Origin: Alphaproteobacteria bacterium
GTDB taxonomy: Bacteria > Pseudomonadota > Alphaproteobacteria > Sphingomonadales > JAKSBY01
NCBI GenBank assembly: GCA_021774625.1
Contig: JAJFIV010000007.1
Coordinates: forward strand, 123,234-187,233
Direction: 5' to 3'
Length of the DNA stretch: 64,000 nt
Shown: positions 36,642-46,847 of the stretch, one piece after another
Layout: every line of letters starts with the position of its first letter
Numbering within the stretch: position 1 is the stretch's first letter
Program-made: the position numbers and the translations under genes
Notes under the pieces: generated by a model
What the model was told of the DNA's origin: nothing
The model's input: the letters and a program-made list of their open reading frames with translations, nothing else
The model's database searches: none

Positions 36642-36668
36642 GAAAAAGCCGCCTCGATTGGGGCGGCT
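36642..36668 (-). terminator. Rho-independent terminator of rpsU
   Basis: On the minus strand AGCCGCC pairs with GGCGGCT across an 8-base loop, followed by four T residues. It lies 26 bases after the rpsU stop. Confidence 0.8.
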
Positions 36669-36693
36669 CGTTCGACCATTTTAAGATGAAATT

Positions 36694-36906
36694 CTAGCGG
36701 AAGGTGACGCCGTCGCGTTCCAGGCGCTTGCGGTCCAGCTTGCGGGCGCGGCGGACTGCGGCGGCCTGTTCGCGGGCCCTTTTCTCCGACGGCTTTTCGT
36801 AAAAGCGGCGCATTTTCATTTCACGGTAAACTCCTTCGCGCTGTAATTTCTTTTTCAGCGCCCGAAGGGCTTGGTCAACATTATTATCTCTGACAACAAC
36901 CTGCAT
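36694..36906 (-). CDS. rpsU: 30S ribosomal protein S21
   Basis: A 70-residue basic protein matching S21: [20 protein letters not shown], then [20 protein letters not shown] and a Lys/Arg-rich tail. S21 sits near the anti-Shine-Dalgarno region of 16S rRNA and aids initiation. The start has AGGAGCAGCC upstream. A terminator follows 26 bases after the stop. This is a single copy outside any ribosomal operon, common in Alphaproteobacteria. Confidence 0.97.
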   Translation of the reverse strand: MQVVVRDNNVDQALRALKKKLQREGVYREMKMRRFYEKPSEKRAREQAAAVRRARKLDRKRLERDGVTFR

Positions 36907-37124
36907 GTAGCGGCTGCTCCTTTCTTAACTAGATAGCCTAAAAGCAAAAACGGAAACCCCCGCTTCCGAAGTGGCGCTTCTTAGCAAAGCCCGCACCGTT
37001 TGTGAAGCAGTTTTTCAAATATATAAAAAAGCGCTGCCAGTCACCTCTTCTGCCCGGCAAGATCAAACCACTAAATTTTCAGGTTATCTTATACCCGATT
37101 TTCGCTGCAAATTCAACCGGGCGC

Positions 37125-37787
37125 TTATTTTGCGATATAGCTGACCGTTAAGGTCAGGGTATTAACGAAGCCGTGGGCGACGATCAGCGGGGCCAGATTT
37201 TGTTTCGCCCGTGTAACAAAATAAACGGCGATGGTGACGGCGAGCAGGCCGGTCACGATCATGCCGCCGAGTCCCTGCGACGCATGACCGGAACCGAACC
37301 ACACGGCTTGCGCGATGACGGCGAGGGCAAGTGCCCGCTTGCTGCCGCCAAAAAGTTGCCGGAATTTGCGGAGCAGCATTCCGCGAAAGAAAACCTCCTC
37401 GCCTATGGCGGCCCCGACCCAGACGCCGAAGACGATATCCAGAATAAAATAAGCCGGCGTATCGGGCTGTTGCTGTATGGCGCTGCCGGATTGCGGAGGA
37501 TAGCCAAGGGCGGTAAAGATACCAAAGCCGGCGACGGTCACAATAAAAATCAGAAACGCCAGCTCACCCGCGCGGGTAAGGATAAATTTCAAGCTCTCAG
37601 GCCGCCTGCAGCCAATCCCGGCCGGCCTTTCGTTCCGCAGATACATCAAGACTGAGCCGGCGCCAACACCGGCAACCATGGTCCAGAGGCCGATATTTTC
37701 GACACCGTAAAAGCGCAACGCCCATACGGACCAGAAAATTACCGCCAGGATCAGCAAGTCGAAAAATGCACGTTTTTGCATGGTCAT
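37125..37787 (-). CDS. CPBP-family intramembrane glutamic endopeptidase
   Basis: A 220-residue polytopic protein of the CAAX protease and bacteriocin-processing (ABI/CPBP) family. It has about six hydrophobic helices. Motif 1 is GAAIGEEVFFRGMLLRKF (EExxxR), motif 2 is WFGSGHASQGLGG and motif 3 is LAPLIVAHGFVNTLTLTVSY. These proteases cut within the membrane. The gene is transcribed divergently from a TetR regulator, so its expression is probably controlled by it. The substrate is unknown. Confidence 0.9.
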   Translation of the reverse strand: MTMQKRAFFDLLILAVIFWSVWALRFYGVENIGLWTMVAGVGAGSVLMYLRNERPAGIGCRRPESLKFILTRAGELAFLIFIVTVAGFGIFTALGYPPQSGSAIQQQPDTPAYFILDIVFGVWVGAAIGEEVFFRGMLLRKFRQLFGGSKRALALAVIAQAVWFGSGHASQGLGGMIVTGLLAVTIAVYFVTRAKQNLAPLIVAHGFVNTLTLTVSYIAK

Positions 37788-37802
37788 TTCCGGCCGGATA
37801 CC

Positions 37803-37856
37803 TTGACAGAGTTAATTATTAGAATTAGAATCTAATTCTATTTCAAAAAATGTCAA
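37803..37856. promoter_or_regulatory. Divergent promoter with TetR-type operator
   Basis: TTGACA (37803-37808), 17 bases and TAGAAT (37826-37831) make a near-consensus promoter toward the TetR gene. On the other strand TTGACA is read from 37856 to 37851 toward the CPBP gene. The perfect palindrome TAGAATTAG-AAT-CTAATTCTA (37820-37840) covers the -10 regions, as expected for a repressor site controlling both genes. Confidence 0.8.
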
Positions 37857-37878
37857 GCTTTTAAGAAACTTGGTAAAT

Positions 37879-38517
37879 ATGGCGGCAAATCCGGTCAAGC
37901 GGCCCCAGCAGGCCCGTAGCAAAGACACACAATCGCGCATCCTTGCCGCTGTCGAAGATATGGTTGTTTCCGGAACGTATGATCAGGCGACGGTTCAGGA
38001 AATAGTGCGTCTGGCGAAAAGCTCCGTCGGGTCTTTTTACGCCCGTTTTCGGGACAAGGATGCCGCCCTTTATCAGTTCTATGATTTGCGCTGCGCGAAA
38101 TTTGAACAGGAAATGGAACGGGTTTTAAACTTCGAGCAGGCCAAAGCGCTATCCTTCGCCACGGTCCTTGATAGTTTCATCGACGCTGTAATCGGCCACA
38201 CGTTGAAAAATGCGGCCATATTGCGGGCGGCCGCCATGGCGGAAAGCTTTAATCGTCAGGGATCCCCCTTCCTTGCGCGCGCGGCTTTAATGAATAAAAA
38301 AGTGGCGGCGCTTTTGGCGGCCATATTTGAAGCAAAAGCAAAGGAATATGACCACCCGGATATCCGGGTAGCTGTCACGTTTGTGATCGCGGTATCCGCA
38401 GGGCTGACGCGGGACGGGATTTTACGCGGGCAATATATAACCCCAGCCAAAGTTAATGCCGGGCTTTATTCTAATGAAATCAAACGCATGCTGCGGGGTT
38501 ATCTGCTGGTAAAATAA
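37879..38517 (+). CDS. TetR/AcrR family transcriptional regulator
   Basis: A 212-residue TetR-like protein. The N-terminal HTH domain is RPQQARSKDTQSRILAAVED and DQATVQEIVRLAKSSVGSFY, ending in ARFRDKDAALYQFYD, the typical TetR pattern. The C-terminal ~140 residues form the ligand-binding helical domain; no specific subfamily is evident. I chose the ATG at 37879; a TTG nine bases earlier is possible. The operator lies in its own promoter, so autoregulation is likely. Confidence 0.9.
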   Translation: MAANPVKRPQQARSKDTQSRILAAVEDMVVSGTYDQATVQEIVRLAKSSVGSFYARFRDKDAALYQFYDLRCAKFEQEMERVLNFEQAKALSFATVLDSFIDAVIGHTLKNAAILRAAAMAESFNRQGSPFLARAALMNKKVAALLAAIFEAKAKEYDHPDIRVAVTFVIAVSAGLTRDGILRGQYITPAKVNAGLYSNEIKRMLRGYLLVK

Positions 38518-38591
38518 TGCCCGCTGATTGTGCGCACTATGAGACCCTCCCCCGCCATATATGGCAGCCGGAGCCCAATTAAAGCCGCTTT

Positions 38592-38843
38592 TTAAGTCTT
38601 TCTCACCATGCTGGCGATCCAGAGCAGGATCACCGCGCCGATAAAGGCGGTAAAGAGGCTGCCGATCAGGCCGCCGAAACTGACACCCAACACACCCAGC
38701 AACCAGCCGCCGATAAAGGCGCCGATCACGCCGACAATCAGATTACCGATCAGCCCCATGCCGGAGCCTTTCATGACCAGTCCTGCCAGCCAGCCAGCGA
38801 CCAGACCGATGATCAAAAACCAAAGTAAGCTCATGCCTTCCAT
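38592..38843 (-). CDS. GlsB/YeaQ/YmgE family stress membrane protein
   Basis: An 83-residue, very hydrophobic, glycine-rich protein (MSLLWFLIIGLVAGWLAGLV, then KGSGMGLIGNLIVGVIGAFI). The GNLIVGVIGA repeats are typical of the transglycosylase-associated protein family, small stress-induced inner-membrane proteins. Two Met codons three residues apart could start it; AGGA and GGAAGG ribosome sites lie before them. It lies 37 bases before the MscS gene on the same strand's downstream side. Confidence 0.92.
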   Translation of the reverse strand: MEGMSLLWFLIIGLVAGWLAGLVMKGSGMGLIGNLIVGVIGAFIGGWLLGVLGVSFGGLIGSLFTAFIGAVILLWIASMVRKT

Positions 38844-38880
38844 ATTTCCTGCTCCCTTTTAGGGTTGATGGTGCGCCGTC

Positions 38881-39708
38881 TTATTTGTCAAGGCTGGTGG
38901 TTTGAATAACCCGGTGCGGGTAAGGGATCGAAATCCCTTTGTCATCAAACGTTTCCTTGATCTTTTTCGTGACGTCCCAGCGGTATTTCCAATAGTCATC
39001 CGCATTGCACCAGGGGCGGACCAGAATATCCACGGAACTTTCACCGAGAGTACCGACCGCAATCACCGGCGCAGGGTCCTCATGGGTGCGCGCGTCCGCA
39101 TTCAGGATTTCCTTGATGATGCCCATGGCCTTATCGATATCGTCATCATAGCTGATGCCCATGACCATATCGACGCGCCGGGTCGGATTGAAGGAGAAAT
39201 TCTTGATCGCAGAGCCCCAGATTTCGCTGTTGGGAACAATGATCTGGACATTATCCGGTGTCGCCATTTCCGTGCTGAACAAGTTAATGCCTTTCACCGT
39301 CCCGGAAATACCCCCGGCATCGACAAAATGACCCACCTTGAACGGCCGGAAGAACAGCAGCATGATGCCCGAAGCGACATTTGACAGCGTTCCCTGCAGG
39401 GCGAAGCCAATGGCCAGCCCGATAGCGCCAATAAGGGCGACGAAACTTGTGGTCTCAACCCCAAACTGGTCAAGAACCGCGAGGATCGTAAAGACAATGA
39501 TGGCATAACGGACCAGGCTTGAGAAAAAAATGCTGATGGTGGGATCGATCTTTTCCGATCTGTCCATCAGGCGGCGAACGCTGCGTTTGGCAAAGCCCGC
39601 AAACCAGAAACCGGCAATAAGAATGACAATGGCGCCGATGACCGACAGGCCGTATTCGGTGGCAATCGCCGTTATCTGATCAAGACTTTCCTGAAGCTGT
39701 TCATCCAT
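38881..39708 (-). CDS. Small-conductance mechanosensitive channel, MscS family
   Basis: A 275-residue membrane channel that opens when membrane tension rises, releasing solutes during osmotic downshock. Three hydrophobic helices are present near the N-terminus; the pore-lining third one includes ALIGAIGLAIGFALQGTLSN. The MscS beta domain is marked by GHFVDAGGISGTVKGINLFS and IVPNSEIWGSAIKNFSFNPT. Its length fits E. coli MscS. No special regulation is visible. Confidence 0.95.
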   Translation of the reverse strand: MDEQLQESLDQITAIATEYGLSVIGAIVILIAGFWFAGFAKRSVRRLMDRSEKIDPTISIFFSSLVRYAIIVFTILAVLDQFGVETTSFVALIGAIGLAIGFALQGTLSNVASGIMLLFFRPFKVGHFVDAGGISGTVKGINLFSTEMATPDNVQIIVPNSEIWGSAIKNFSFNPTRRVDMVMGISYDDDIDKAMGIIKEILNADARTHEDPAPVIAVGTLGESSVDILVRPWCNADDYWKYRWDVTKKIKETFDDKGISIPYPHRVIQTTSLDK

Positions 39709-39804
39709 AAAGCGATAGTCTCCTGAAATTATGTATTTATGAATTACTGCGCCTCTCGAATGCTGATTATAGCGTCCGGCTTTTTGCCGTCACGCAAAAA
39801 ATTG

Positions 39805-41637
39805 CTACACCGCGGCCGCGCGCGATTCCCGCTTGCGGGCGTGAGGGTCCAGAAGACGTTTTCTGAGGCGGATCGATTCCGGTGTGACCTCAACCAGCTC
39901 ATCGTCATTGATATAGGCGAGGGCGGCTTCGAGGGAGAGTTTCATCGGCGGGGTCAGACGCACCGCCTCATCCTTGCCGGCAGCGCGGATATTAGTGAGC
40001 TGCTTGCCCTTCAGGGGATTTACTTCCAGGTCATTTTCCCGGGAATGTTCGCCGATGATCATGCTTTCATAAACCTGGATATTGGGATCGATCATAATCG
40101 CGCCCCGGTCCTCCAGGTTGAACAAGGCATAGGCCAGCGCCTTGCCGGTGGAATTGGAGATCAGCACGCCGTTGCGCCGCCTCGGCATGGCGCCCTTATG
40201 GGGAGCGTAGCCATGGAAAGACCGGTTCATAATGCCGGTGCCGCGGGTATCGGTCAGAAATTCCCCGTGATAGCCGATCAGGCCGCGTGACGGGCTGAGA
40301 AAGCTCAAACGGATCTTGCCGCCGCCGGATGGCTGCATGCCGGTCAGTTCAGCTTTTCTGACGCTGAGTTTTTCCACCACAATACCGGAAAATTCCTCGT
40401 CCACATCAACCTGGACCTCTTCCATGGGTTCCAGCTTGCCGCCGGTCTCATCATCATCCTTATAGATTACCCGGGGTCGGGAAATGGTCAGCTCAAAGCC
40501 CTCCCGGCGCATGGTCTCTATGAGAACCCCCAGTTGCAGTTCGCCGCGGCCGGCCACTTCGAAACTGTCTTTTTCATGGCTCTCACTGACCCGGATGGCG
40601 ACGTTGCCATCGGCTTCCTTCAGCAAACGGTCACGGATCATGCGAGAGGTGACTTTGTCACCCTCACGGCCGGCAAAGGGTCCGTCATTAACCCGGAAAG
40701 TCATGGCAAGGGTCGGCGGGTCAACCGGAATGGCCTTGAGGGGCTCTTTCACGTCCGTTGCGCACAGGGTCTGGGCGACGGTGGCGGTCTGAAAGCCGGC
40801 AATAGCGACGATATCGCCGGCTTCGGCACTTTCCACCGGAACCCGCTCAATCCCTTCAAAGGACAAAAGCTTGGAAACCCGGGCCTGTTCGATCAGTTTG
40901 CCGCTGCCATCAATGCATTTGATCGTATCGCCGGTTCTGATCGTACCGGCCTCTACCCGGCCCGTCAGGATACGGCCGAGGAAGGAATCCCGTTCCAGCA
41001 GGCTCGCCAGCATGGTAAAGGGCTGATCCGCCGTTGCATTCTGCACCGGTTCCGGCACCGGCACATGAGACAGAATCAAGTCAAACAGCGGGGCCAGATC
41101 GTCCCGGTTTTCCGTCACTGAATACGAGGCCCAGCCATCGCGGCCCGAAGCATAGAGGGTCGGGAAATCCAGCTGATCATCAGTGGCGTCAAGCACGGCG
41201 AACAAATCGAAAACCTCTTCATGCACCGCTTCCGTCCGGGCATCGTGCTTATCCACCTTATTGACCACCACCATGGGCTTCAGGCCAAGCGCCAGGGCTT
41301 TCTGCGTCACGAATTTGGTTTGCGGCATCGGCCCTTCGGCGGCGTCCACCAGCAGCACAACGCCATCCACCATACTGAGAATGCGCTCCACCTCGCCGCC
41401 GAAATCCGCGTGGCCCGGGGTATCTACAATATTGATGCGGGTATTCTTCCAGGTTACCGACGTGCATTTGGCGAGGATGGTGATCCCGCGCTCACGCTCC
41501 AGTTCGTTGCTGTCCATGGCGCGCTCATCCACCCGCTGATTGTCGCGAAAAGTGCCGGATTGGCGGAACAGAGCGTCCACCAGCGTGGTTTTGCCATGAT
41601 CGACATGGGCAATGATGGCAATATTTCTTAATTGCAT
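39805..41637 (-). CDS. typA: Translational GTPase TypA/BipA
   Basis: A 610-residue ribosome-binding GTPase involved in late ribosome assembly and growth at low temperature or stress. G motifs are [14 protein letters not shown] (G1), RGITILAK (G2), [12 protein letters not shown] (G3), VVNKVDK (G4) and YASGRDG (G5). The BipA-specific C-terminal domain has [16 protein letters not shown] sequence ([16 protein letters not shown]). Full length and confident. No other gene on its strand is close enough to be clearly cotranscribed. Confidence 0.98.
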   Translation of the reverse strand: MQLRNIAIIAHVDHGKTTLVDALFRQSGTFRDNQRVDERAMDSNELERERGITILAKCTSVTWKNTRINIVDTPGHADFGGEVERILSMVDGVVLLVDAAEGPMPQTKFVTQKALALGLKPMVVVNKVDKHDARTEAVHEEVFDLFAVLDATDDQLDFPTLYASGRDGWASYSVTENRDDLAPLFDLILSHVPVPEPVQNATADQPFTMLASLLERDSFLGRILTGRVEAGTIRTGDTIKCIDGSGKLIEQARVSKLLSFEGIERVPVESAEAGDIVAIAGFQTATVAQTLCATDVKEPLKAIPVDPPTLAMTFRVNDGPFAGREGDKVTSRMIRDRLLKEADGNVAIRVSESHEKDSFEVAGRGELQLGVLIETMRREGFELTISRPRVIYKDDDETGGKLEPMEEVQVDVDEEFSGIVVEKLSVRKAELTGMQPSGGGKIRLSFLSPSRGLIGYHGEFLTDTRGTGIMNRSFHGYAPHKGAMPRRRNGVLISNSTGKALAYALFNLEDRGAIMIDPNIQVYESMIIGEHSRENDLEVNPLKGKQLTNIRAAGKDEAVRLTPPMKLSLEAALAYINDDELVEVTPESIRLRKRLLDPHARKRESRAAAV

Positions 41638-41771
41638 GAGATGTCAGCCTTTGGGTGAATCGGCGCGCAGTATAGGGCCATCTTACCATTGTGCAAGGCC
41701 GATCTCTGGCCAGGCTTGCAAAGTCTTCCTGCCCTCCTTATCGTAGGAGCACAAGGAGAGAGGGCAGCAAA

Positions 41772-43202
41772 ATGATTAAATTCTTCGCGGCATGCAGTCT
41801 GTTTTTCTGTCTGGCCGGTTGCGACCGGGTGGACAACAAGGCCTCCGCCGATCTTGTCATCACCAATGTCAATGTCATCGATGTGTTGAGCGGTGACATC
41901 CATACCAATCAAACCCTGGTGATCCGGGACGGTCTGATTGCCGATATTCTGCAGGCCGGGAACGCGGGTGATTTCGCCGGCGCAAAGATGGTGGATCATA
42001 GCGGCCATTATGCCATGCCGGGCCTTTGGGACATGCATATTCACATTCGCGGCGGCCCGGACCTTGTGGACGATAATGAACGATTGCTGACCCGCTATCT
42101 CGGTTATGGCGTCACCGGTGTCAGGGATGCCGCGGGCGATCTGTCGGATGAGGTGTTGGCGTGGCGCGAAGCTGTTGCGGCAGGCCGGATGGAAGCGCCG
42201 GTGATCTTCACGTCCCTGCGCAAATTGGAAGGACCGACCGGCGGCTGGCCCGGCTCGCTTCGCATCGACAATGAAAGCGATATTGATACTGCGCTCGATA
42301 CGCTTTCATCAGACCACCCTGATTTTATCAAAATATATAGCAGCAGTATCGCTCCCGGCCTCTATCTGGAAAGCATCCGCAAGGCGGAAAAGCGCGGATT
42401 CAAGACCGCCGCGCATATGCTGTTTTCCGTTCCCTTTGAAGATACGATTGCAGCCGGCCTCGACAGCATCGAGCATGCCCTCTATCTGCACAAGGCGGCT
42501 TCGACAGAGGACAGGGCAATTTCGAGCGATGTCAGAAAAGCTCGTGAAGGCGGCAATGGCAGTGAGGCCGGCGATCCGTTTGTCCGCATGATGGCAAGCT
42601 ACGATCGTGATCATGCGTTCCTGGTTTTTAAAGATTTGGCCCGCCGCGGTGTGGCTGTCACACCGACCCTGTATATTGATCATTTGCTGCGCTTTCTGGA
42701 TGAAAATGACCATATGGACGATCCTGAGCTTGCGCAGATTCCAGCCGCCATCAGAGAAACCTATCAGGGCCGGGTTGAGGGTGCCTTGCGCCGGTCTCCG
42801 GAGGCCATTGAGCGCGATCACAGGCGGATGCAGGCGACCATTGCCTTAACCGGTCTGGCCCATGAGGCAGGCGTCACGCTTCTTGCCGGGTCCGATACCG
42901 GGGCTTCCAATTCCTATGTTTATCCGGGCGATTCCCTGCATCAGGAACTGCGGATGCTGGTGGAGGCGGGGTTGTCGCCGCTCGACGCGCTAAGGGCCGC
43001 GACCGTTAACGGCGCCCGCTGGCTGGATCAAACCGAGCGCTATGGCAGTATCGAAAAAGGAAAGGCCGCGGATATCCTGATCTTGGAGAAAAACCCGCTG
43101 GAGGCTATTGAAAATACGCGAAGTGCTGCCGCCCTGATCCGGGCAGGAGCCTATATGGACGCCGATAAACTCCGGTCCCTGCGAATTCTGACCCGGCGGT
43201 GA
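41772..43202 (+). CDS. Amidohydrolase-family lipoprotein
   Basis: A 476-residue metal-dependent hydrolase of the amidohydrolase superfamily, resembling imidazolonepropionase and prolidase-like enzymes. A signal peptide with lipobox (FFAACSLFFCLAGC) predicts a lipid-anchored envelope protein. Metal-site motifs are LWDMHIHIRGG (HxH), FIKIYSS (Lys), AHMLFS and SIEHALYLH, and LLAGSDTGASN (Asp). I chose the ATG at 41772 after AAGGAGAGAGGGCAGCAAA. A TPR protein gene follows 49 bases downstream. The substrate is unknown; a cyclic amide or peptide is possible. Confidence 0.9.
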   Translation: MIKFFAACSLFFCLAGCDRVDNKASADLVITNVNVIDVLSGDIHTNQTLVIRDGLIADILQAGNAGDFAGAKMVDHSGHYAMPGLWDMHIHIRGGPDLVDDNERLLTRYLGYGVTGVRDAAGDLSDEVLAWREAVAAGRMEAPVIFTSLRKLEGPTGGWPGSLRIDNESDIDTALDTLSSDHPDFIKIYSSSIAPGLYLESIRKAEKRGFKTAAHMLFSVPFEDTIAAGLDSIEHALYLHKAASTEDRAISSDVRKAREGGNGSEAGDPFVRMMASYDRDHAFLVFKDLARRGVAVTPTLYIDHLLRFLDENDHMDDPELAQIPAAIRETYQGRVEGALRRSPEAIERDHRRMQATIALTGLAHEAGVTLLAGSDTGASNSYVYPGDSLHQELRMLVEAGLSPLDALRAATVNGARWLDQTERYGSIEKGKAADILILEKNPLEAIENTRSAAALIRAGAYMDADKLRSLRILTRR

Positions 43203-43251
43203 ATATTTGACAGGGGCGACAGACACTATTACCCTGAAAAAAGGGATAATA

Positions 43252-44859
43252 ATGGCTATCGGCAAATCCAACCGCGCGGGCTTCATCGCAGGCGGCGCCA
43301 TTTTATTGGCAAGTGCATTTCCATTCGCGGGTAACGCAGTGGAAACAGGGAATATCCCGGTTCATTTCAAAAATTCGTGCAGCGCGGATGTGCAATCCGA
43401 TTTTTCTCACGCCATCACGCTTTTGCACTCATTCGAGTATCCGGAATCGCCGCGCATCTTCAAAAGAGTTATTGCCCAGGACCCGGATTGCGCGATGGCG
43501 CGCTGGGGTGTGGCAATGAACCTTTGGCATCCTTTGTGGGCGCCGCCCGGCAAAGCTGACCTGGAGGAGGGTGCAGGTCTTCTGGCAGAAACAGATAACC
43601 TCCCGAAAACACCACGCGAAGCGGCATATATTGATGCGCTCAAGACATTCTATTCCAGTGCCGACACAACGACGCATACCGAACGGGCGCGGACGTATGA
43701 AAAACATATGAGCAAGCTATATGCGGATCATCTTGATGACCCTGAGGCTGCGTTATTTTACGCGCTTGCCATTCTCGCAACGGCGGACCCGCGCGATAAA
43801 TCCTATAACCATCAATATAAGGCGGCGGGGCTGTTGAACTGGGTTCGGAATTCCCAGCCGGCCCATCCGGGTGTTTTGCACTATTTAATTCATTCCTATG
43901 ATTATCCGGGGATGGCGCATCTGGCGCTTGATGCCGCAACCAATTATGCGGATGCCGCACCGGATTCGGCACATGCGCAACACATGCCATCGCATATTTT
44001 TACCCGCCTCGGGCTTTGGGAACGTTCCTTGTCGTCCAACCATGACTCGACCAGATCAGCCGCGGACTACACGGTTAGCGCGAACCTGCCAGGCCACTAT
44101 GATGAGGGTCTGCATAGCATTGATTATTTAATGTATGCGATGCTGCAAACCGCACGCGATGATGCCGCGAAGGATCTTCTGGCAAAGCTGCGTGCGATAG
44201 AAAAAACCGACACCGAAAACTTCAAGGTCGCGTTTACCTACGCCGCTTCGCCGGCCCGATATGCGCTTGAACGACGCGCCTGGAAAGAAGCGAGTGAACT
44301 GACTTTAATACGCCCGGATTTTCCATGGGCTCAGTTTGGCTGGGCCCAGGCGATCCATCATTTCGCACGGGGCATAGGGGCAGCCCGGAGTGATCAGATT
44401 GAGAAAGCACGCCAGGAACTTGAAAAACTTCAACGGTTACAAAAAACTTTGCCCGGCACGACCTTGAAATACTGGCAGGAAGAAATTCTCGTTCAGATAG
44501 ACGCTGTAAGATCGTGGATTCTACTGGCGGAGGAAAAGGGTGATGAGGCGCTGCGGTTGGCGTCAGCAGCAGCCGAGCGTGAAGACGCTGTCGACAAGCA
44601 TCCGGTCACGCCCGGCGAAGTTCTGCCCGCGCGCGAGTTATATGCAGATATGCTGTCCGAAATCGGCAATCATGCAGAAGCGCTGGAACAATACCGCGTG
44701 GTGCTGGAAAGTTCTCCTAACCGGTTGAATGCCTTGTGGGGCGCGTCGCGGGCCGCTGCAAAGCTGGGGGATGTGAAATCGCTGGAGATATATGAACAAA
44801 CTATTCGTGAACAAACATCTTCAGGCAATCGGCCGGGAATGACATTAGGTGAAAATTAG
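43252..44859 (+). CDS. Exported TPR-repeat protein, unknown function
   Basis: A 535-residue protein with a signal peptide (RAGFIAGGAILLASAFPFAG) and a chain of helix pairs resembling TPRs, such as EYPESPRIFKRVIAQDPDCA and NHAEALEQYRVVLESSPNR. The region MARWGVAMNLWHPLWAPPGK, and later HAQHMPSHIFTRLGLWERS, recur in a widespread family of periplasmic TPR proteins whose function is unknown to me. ATG at 43252 follows AAAGGGAT. It lies 49 bases after the amidohydrolase lipoprotein gene, so they are probably one transcript. Confidence 0.82.
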   Translation: MAIGKSNRAGFIAGGAILLASAFPFAGNAVETGNIPVHFKNSCSADVQSDFSHAITLLHSFEYPESPRIFKRVIAQDPDCAMARWGVAMNLWHPLWAPPGKADLEEGAGLLAETDNLPKTPREAAYIDALKTFYSSADTTTHTERARTYEKHMSKLYADHLDDPEAALFYALAILATADPRDKSYNHQYKAAGLLNWVRNSQPAHPGVLHYLIHSYDYPGMAHLALDAATNYADAAPDSAHAQHMPSHIFTRLGLWERSLSSNHDSTRSAADYTVSANLPGHYDEGLHSIDYLMYAMLQTARDDAAKDLLAKLRAIEKTDTENFKVAFTYAASPARYALERRAWKEASELTLIRPDFPWAQFGWAQAIHHFARGIGAARSDQIEKARQELEKLQRLQKTLPGTTLKYWQEEILVQIDAVRSWILLAEEKGDEALRLASAAAEREDAVDKHPVTPGEVLPARELYADMLSEIGNHAEALEQYRVVLESSPNRLNALWGASRAAAKLGDVKSLEIYEQTIREQTSSGNRPGMTLGEN

Positions 44860-44883
44860 GCCGCGGCCGGCAGTGAATGGCTG

Positions 44884-45705
44884 TTAAATATAATAGCCGG
44901 CCACTAGGATGATGGCGGCAAGCGCGGCCAGTTCCCCTGCGATCAGATAGGCCGGATACCACCGTCCCTGAGCGGCCGGGAAAAACTGTAGAATCCACGG
45001 GACGAAAAAGGGCAAAGCGGTCATGGCAACGGGAAGCGCCAGCTGGCTGCGCATAAAGAAGAATTTCGCGGCAAGACCCAGATAAAGCCCGCCGGCGACA
45101 AGGATGCCTGAAAACCCCCAGGGGCCGGATTTTCGCATAAACTGCGCCAACAGATAGCCCAGGAGCGATGCCGCGAGCGCACTGGCGAAAAGCGCAAGGC
45201 GGGTTCCGTATAATTCGGCAATCACCGTCAGTCCGGCCGCTGCAAACAAAACTGCGACCGGACTGGAAAACGAATCCTTTCTGGTTTCTTCCAGCCTGTT
45301 GAAAATCATCACGCCGAAAAAGACCATCATCATGGTCAGGAAAATCTGTCCCTGGCGGGTGAAAAGCGTTTCGCCCGACGCCATCCAGAAAGAAATAATC
45401 AGCGGGATGGCGAGTATAATGCCGCGCCGCATATAGAGATGTATTGTCATTTGATCCAGGGTGGCGCCCACCAGCATGGCAAACAAGGCAACGGTGATCA
45501 GATAATCGGGGGGTGTGGCCGGCGGCCAGGCAAAGGAACCAAAGATGGCAAAATAGGCCGCAATAAAGCCGCAACCTATGCTAAGCCCCTGCAGGCTTCT
45601 GTATCTGCCCTGACGGAACACCAAGTGCAAAACAAGTGTAAACACAAAGGCAATGCCGAGGGGTAAAAGGAACCGATCCCAATCTGTTGGGGTGATAATA
45701 GGCAC
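44884..45705 (-). CDS. Polytopic membrane protein, unknown function
   Basis: A 273-residue protein with eight to nine hydrophobic helices spread over its whole length (FLLPLGIAFVFTLVLHLVF, LITVALFAMLVGATLDQM, IFLTMMMVFFGVMIF and others). No nucleotide-binding, peptidase or transport motif is apparent, and I do not recognise a family. It converges with the TPR gene, 24 bases from its stop, and stands upstream of no other minus-strand gene. A membrane role is the only supportable claim. Confidence 0.75.
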   Translation of the reverse strand: MPIITPTDWDRFLLPLGIAFVFTLVLHLVFRQGRYRSLQGLSIGCGFIAAYFAIFGSFAWPPATPPDYLITVALFAMLVGATLDQMTIHLYMRRGIILAIPLIISFWMASGETLFTRQGQIFLTMMMVFFGVMIFNRLEETRKDSFSSPVAVLFAAAGLTVIAELYGTRLALFASALAASLLGYLLAQFMRKSGPWGFSGILVAGGLYLGLAAKFFFMRSQLALPVAMTALPFFVPWILQFFPAAQGRWYPAYLIAGELAALAAIILVAGYYI

Positions 45706-45850
45706 AGGCAGCTCTTTAAGACTTTGGATACGTTCGGCGTCTTTTACGGACTTTTAGATCTAAGGCCAAGCATATTACAAGACAGAATCAGGACCGCGAT
45801 TTAATGGATGGATTTTTGTGACAGTTTATGGGCCATCTGTATAAAGGGAT

Positions 45851-46759
45851 ATGGACCGGAAAAAGATACTCATTATCCGCAACCCCTACGCCGGAAGGCC
45901 GAATCGCCTCCTTGTGGATCAGGTGGTGGCCGAACTCGGAAAATCAGGCGCCGTTCCCATCGTGCAGAATGCGGCCGACGAACAAAATAGCCAGTCTATT
46001 GCCCGGACTGCAGTGCAAAATTCTGCAGGTTATGATCTGATCGTGGCCGCCGGCGGCGACGGCACCATCAATAAGGTTGCCGCCGGGCTATATGATGGCG
46101 GGATTCCTTTGGGCGTTATTCCGGCTGGCAGCGCCAATGTTCTGGTCCGTGATCTCGGTCTTGAACCGGGTCTTTTATTGTCCCCCGCACTGCTTTCCCG
46201 GGCGCTGATTTTTAATCCGCTGCAGCCCCTCTATCTGTGTGAAGCACAGACCGGCACCGGCTCCCATCCCTTTGTCGCGATGGCGAGTGTTGGCTTCGAT
46301 GCACGCGCGGTCGCCAATATAAGTCTCGCATTGAAAGCGCGGATCGGCCGCACCGCCTATGCAATTGCCGGCTTCAGGGAATTGCTGGGCACCAGGCCCG
46401 CCCGCGTCACTCTCAAATGGCCGGGAGGGACATGTGAAGCCAATTGGGTGATCGCCGCAAAAACCCGGCATTATGCCGGACCATTCGTGCTGGATCAGAC
46501 GATAGATATCAGAGGGCCGGCTTTGACGGTTTATGCGGTTAATTATAACGGCCCGGTTTCGTTACTTGGACATCTTGCTGCTTTAAAACAGGGACGCCTT
46601 GGCCATCGGGAAGGTGTCCGCACCATCCATACCGACCAGTTGGAAATAGACGGGGAAGCCTGTGAGCCGGTTCAACTGGATGGCGATCTTGCCGGTTATT
46701 TACCGGTCACATTGAAAGTTTTGAAAAAGCCCTTGAAAGTTGTTATTTTCAACACTTAG
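45851..46759 (+). CDS. Diacylglycerol/lipid kinase family protein
   Basis: A 302-residue kinase of the DAGK catalytic (YegS/BmrU) family, which phosphorylates diacylglycerol or related lipids at the membrane surface. The ATP-binding motif VAAGGDGTINKVAAGLYDGG is preceded by the N-terminal KILIIRNPYAGR and followed by LGVIPAGSANVLVRDLGL. The C-terminal domain, DQLEIDGEACEPVQLDGD, is typical of this fold. Substrate class (diacylglycerol, sphingosine-like or other) is not fixed. Confidence 0.92.
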   Translation: MDRKKILIIRNPYAGRPNRLLVDQVVAELGKSGAVPIVQNAADEQNSQSIARTAVQNSAGYDLIVAAGGDGTINKVAAGLYDGGIPLGVIPAGSANVLVRDLGLEPGLLLSPALLSRALIFNPLQPLYLCEAQTGTGSHPFVAMASVGFDARAVANISLALKARIGRTAYAIAGFRELLGTRPARVTLKWPGGTCEANWVIAAKTRHYAGPFVLDQTIDIRGPALTVYAVNYNGPVSLLGHLAALKQGRLGHREGVRTIHTDQLEIDGEACEPVQLDGDLAGYLPVTLKVLKKPLKVVIFNT

Positions 46760-46847
46760 GATCAGGCCTCGTTTGAATTCATCGATTTTTCACAATTCTA
46801 TGCCAGACTCATCTTGAATTTGGTTGAGAAAGGATTAACTATAGATT

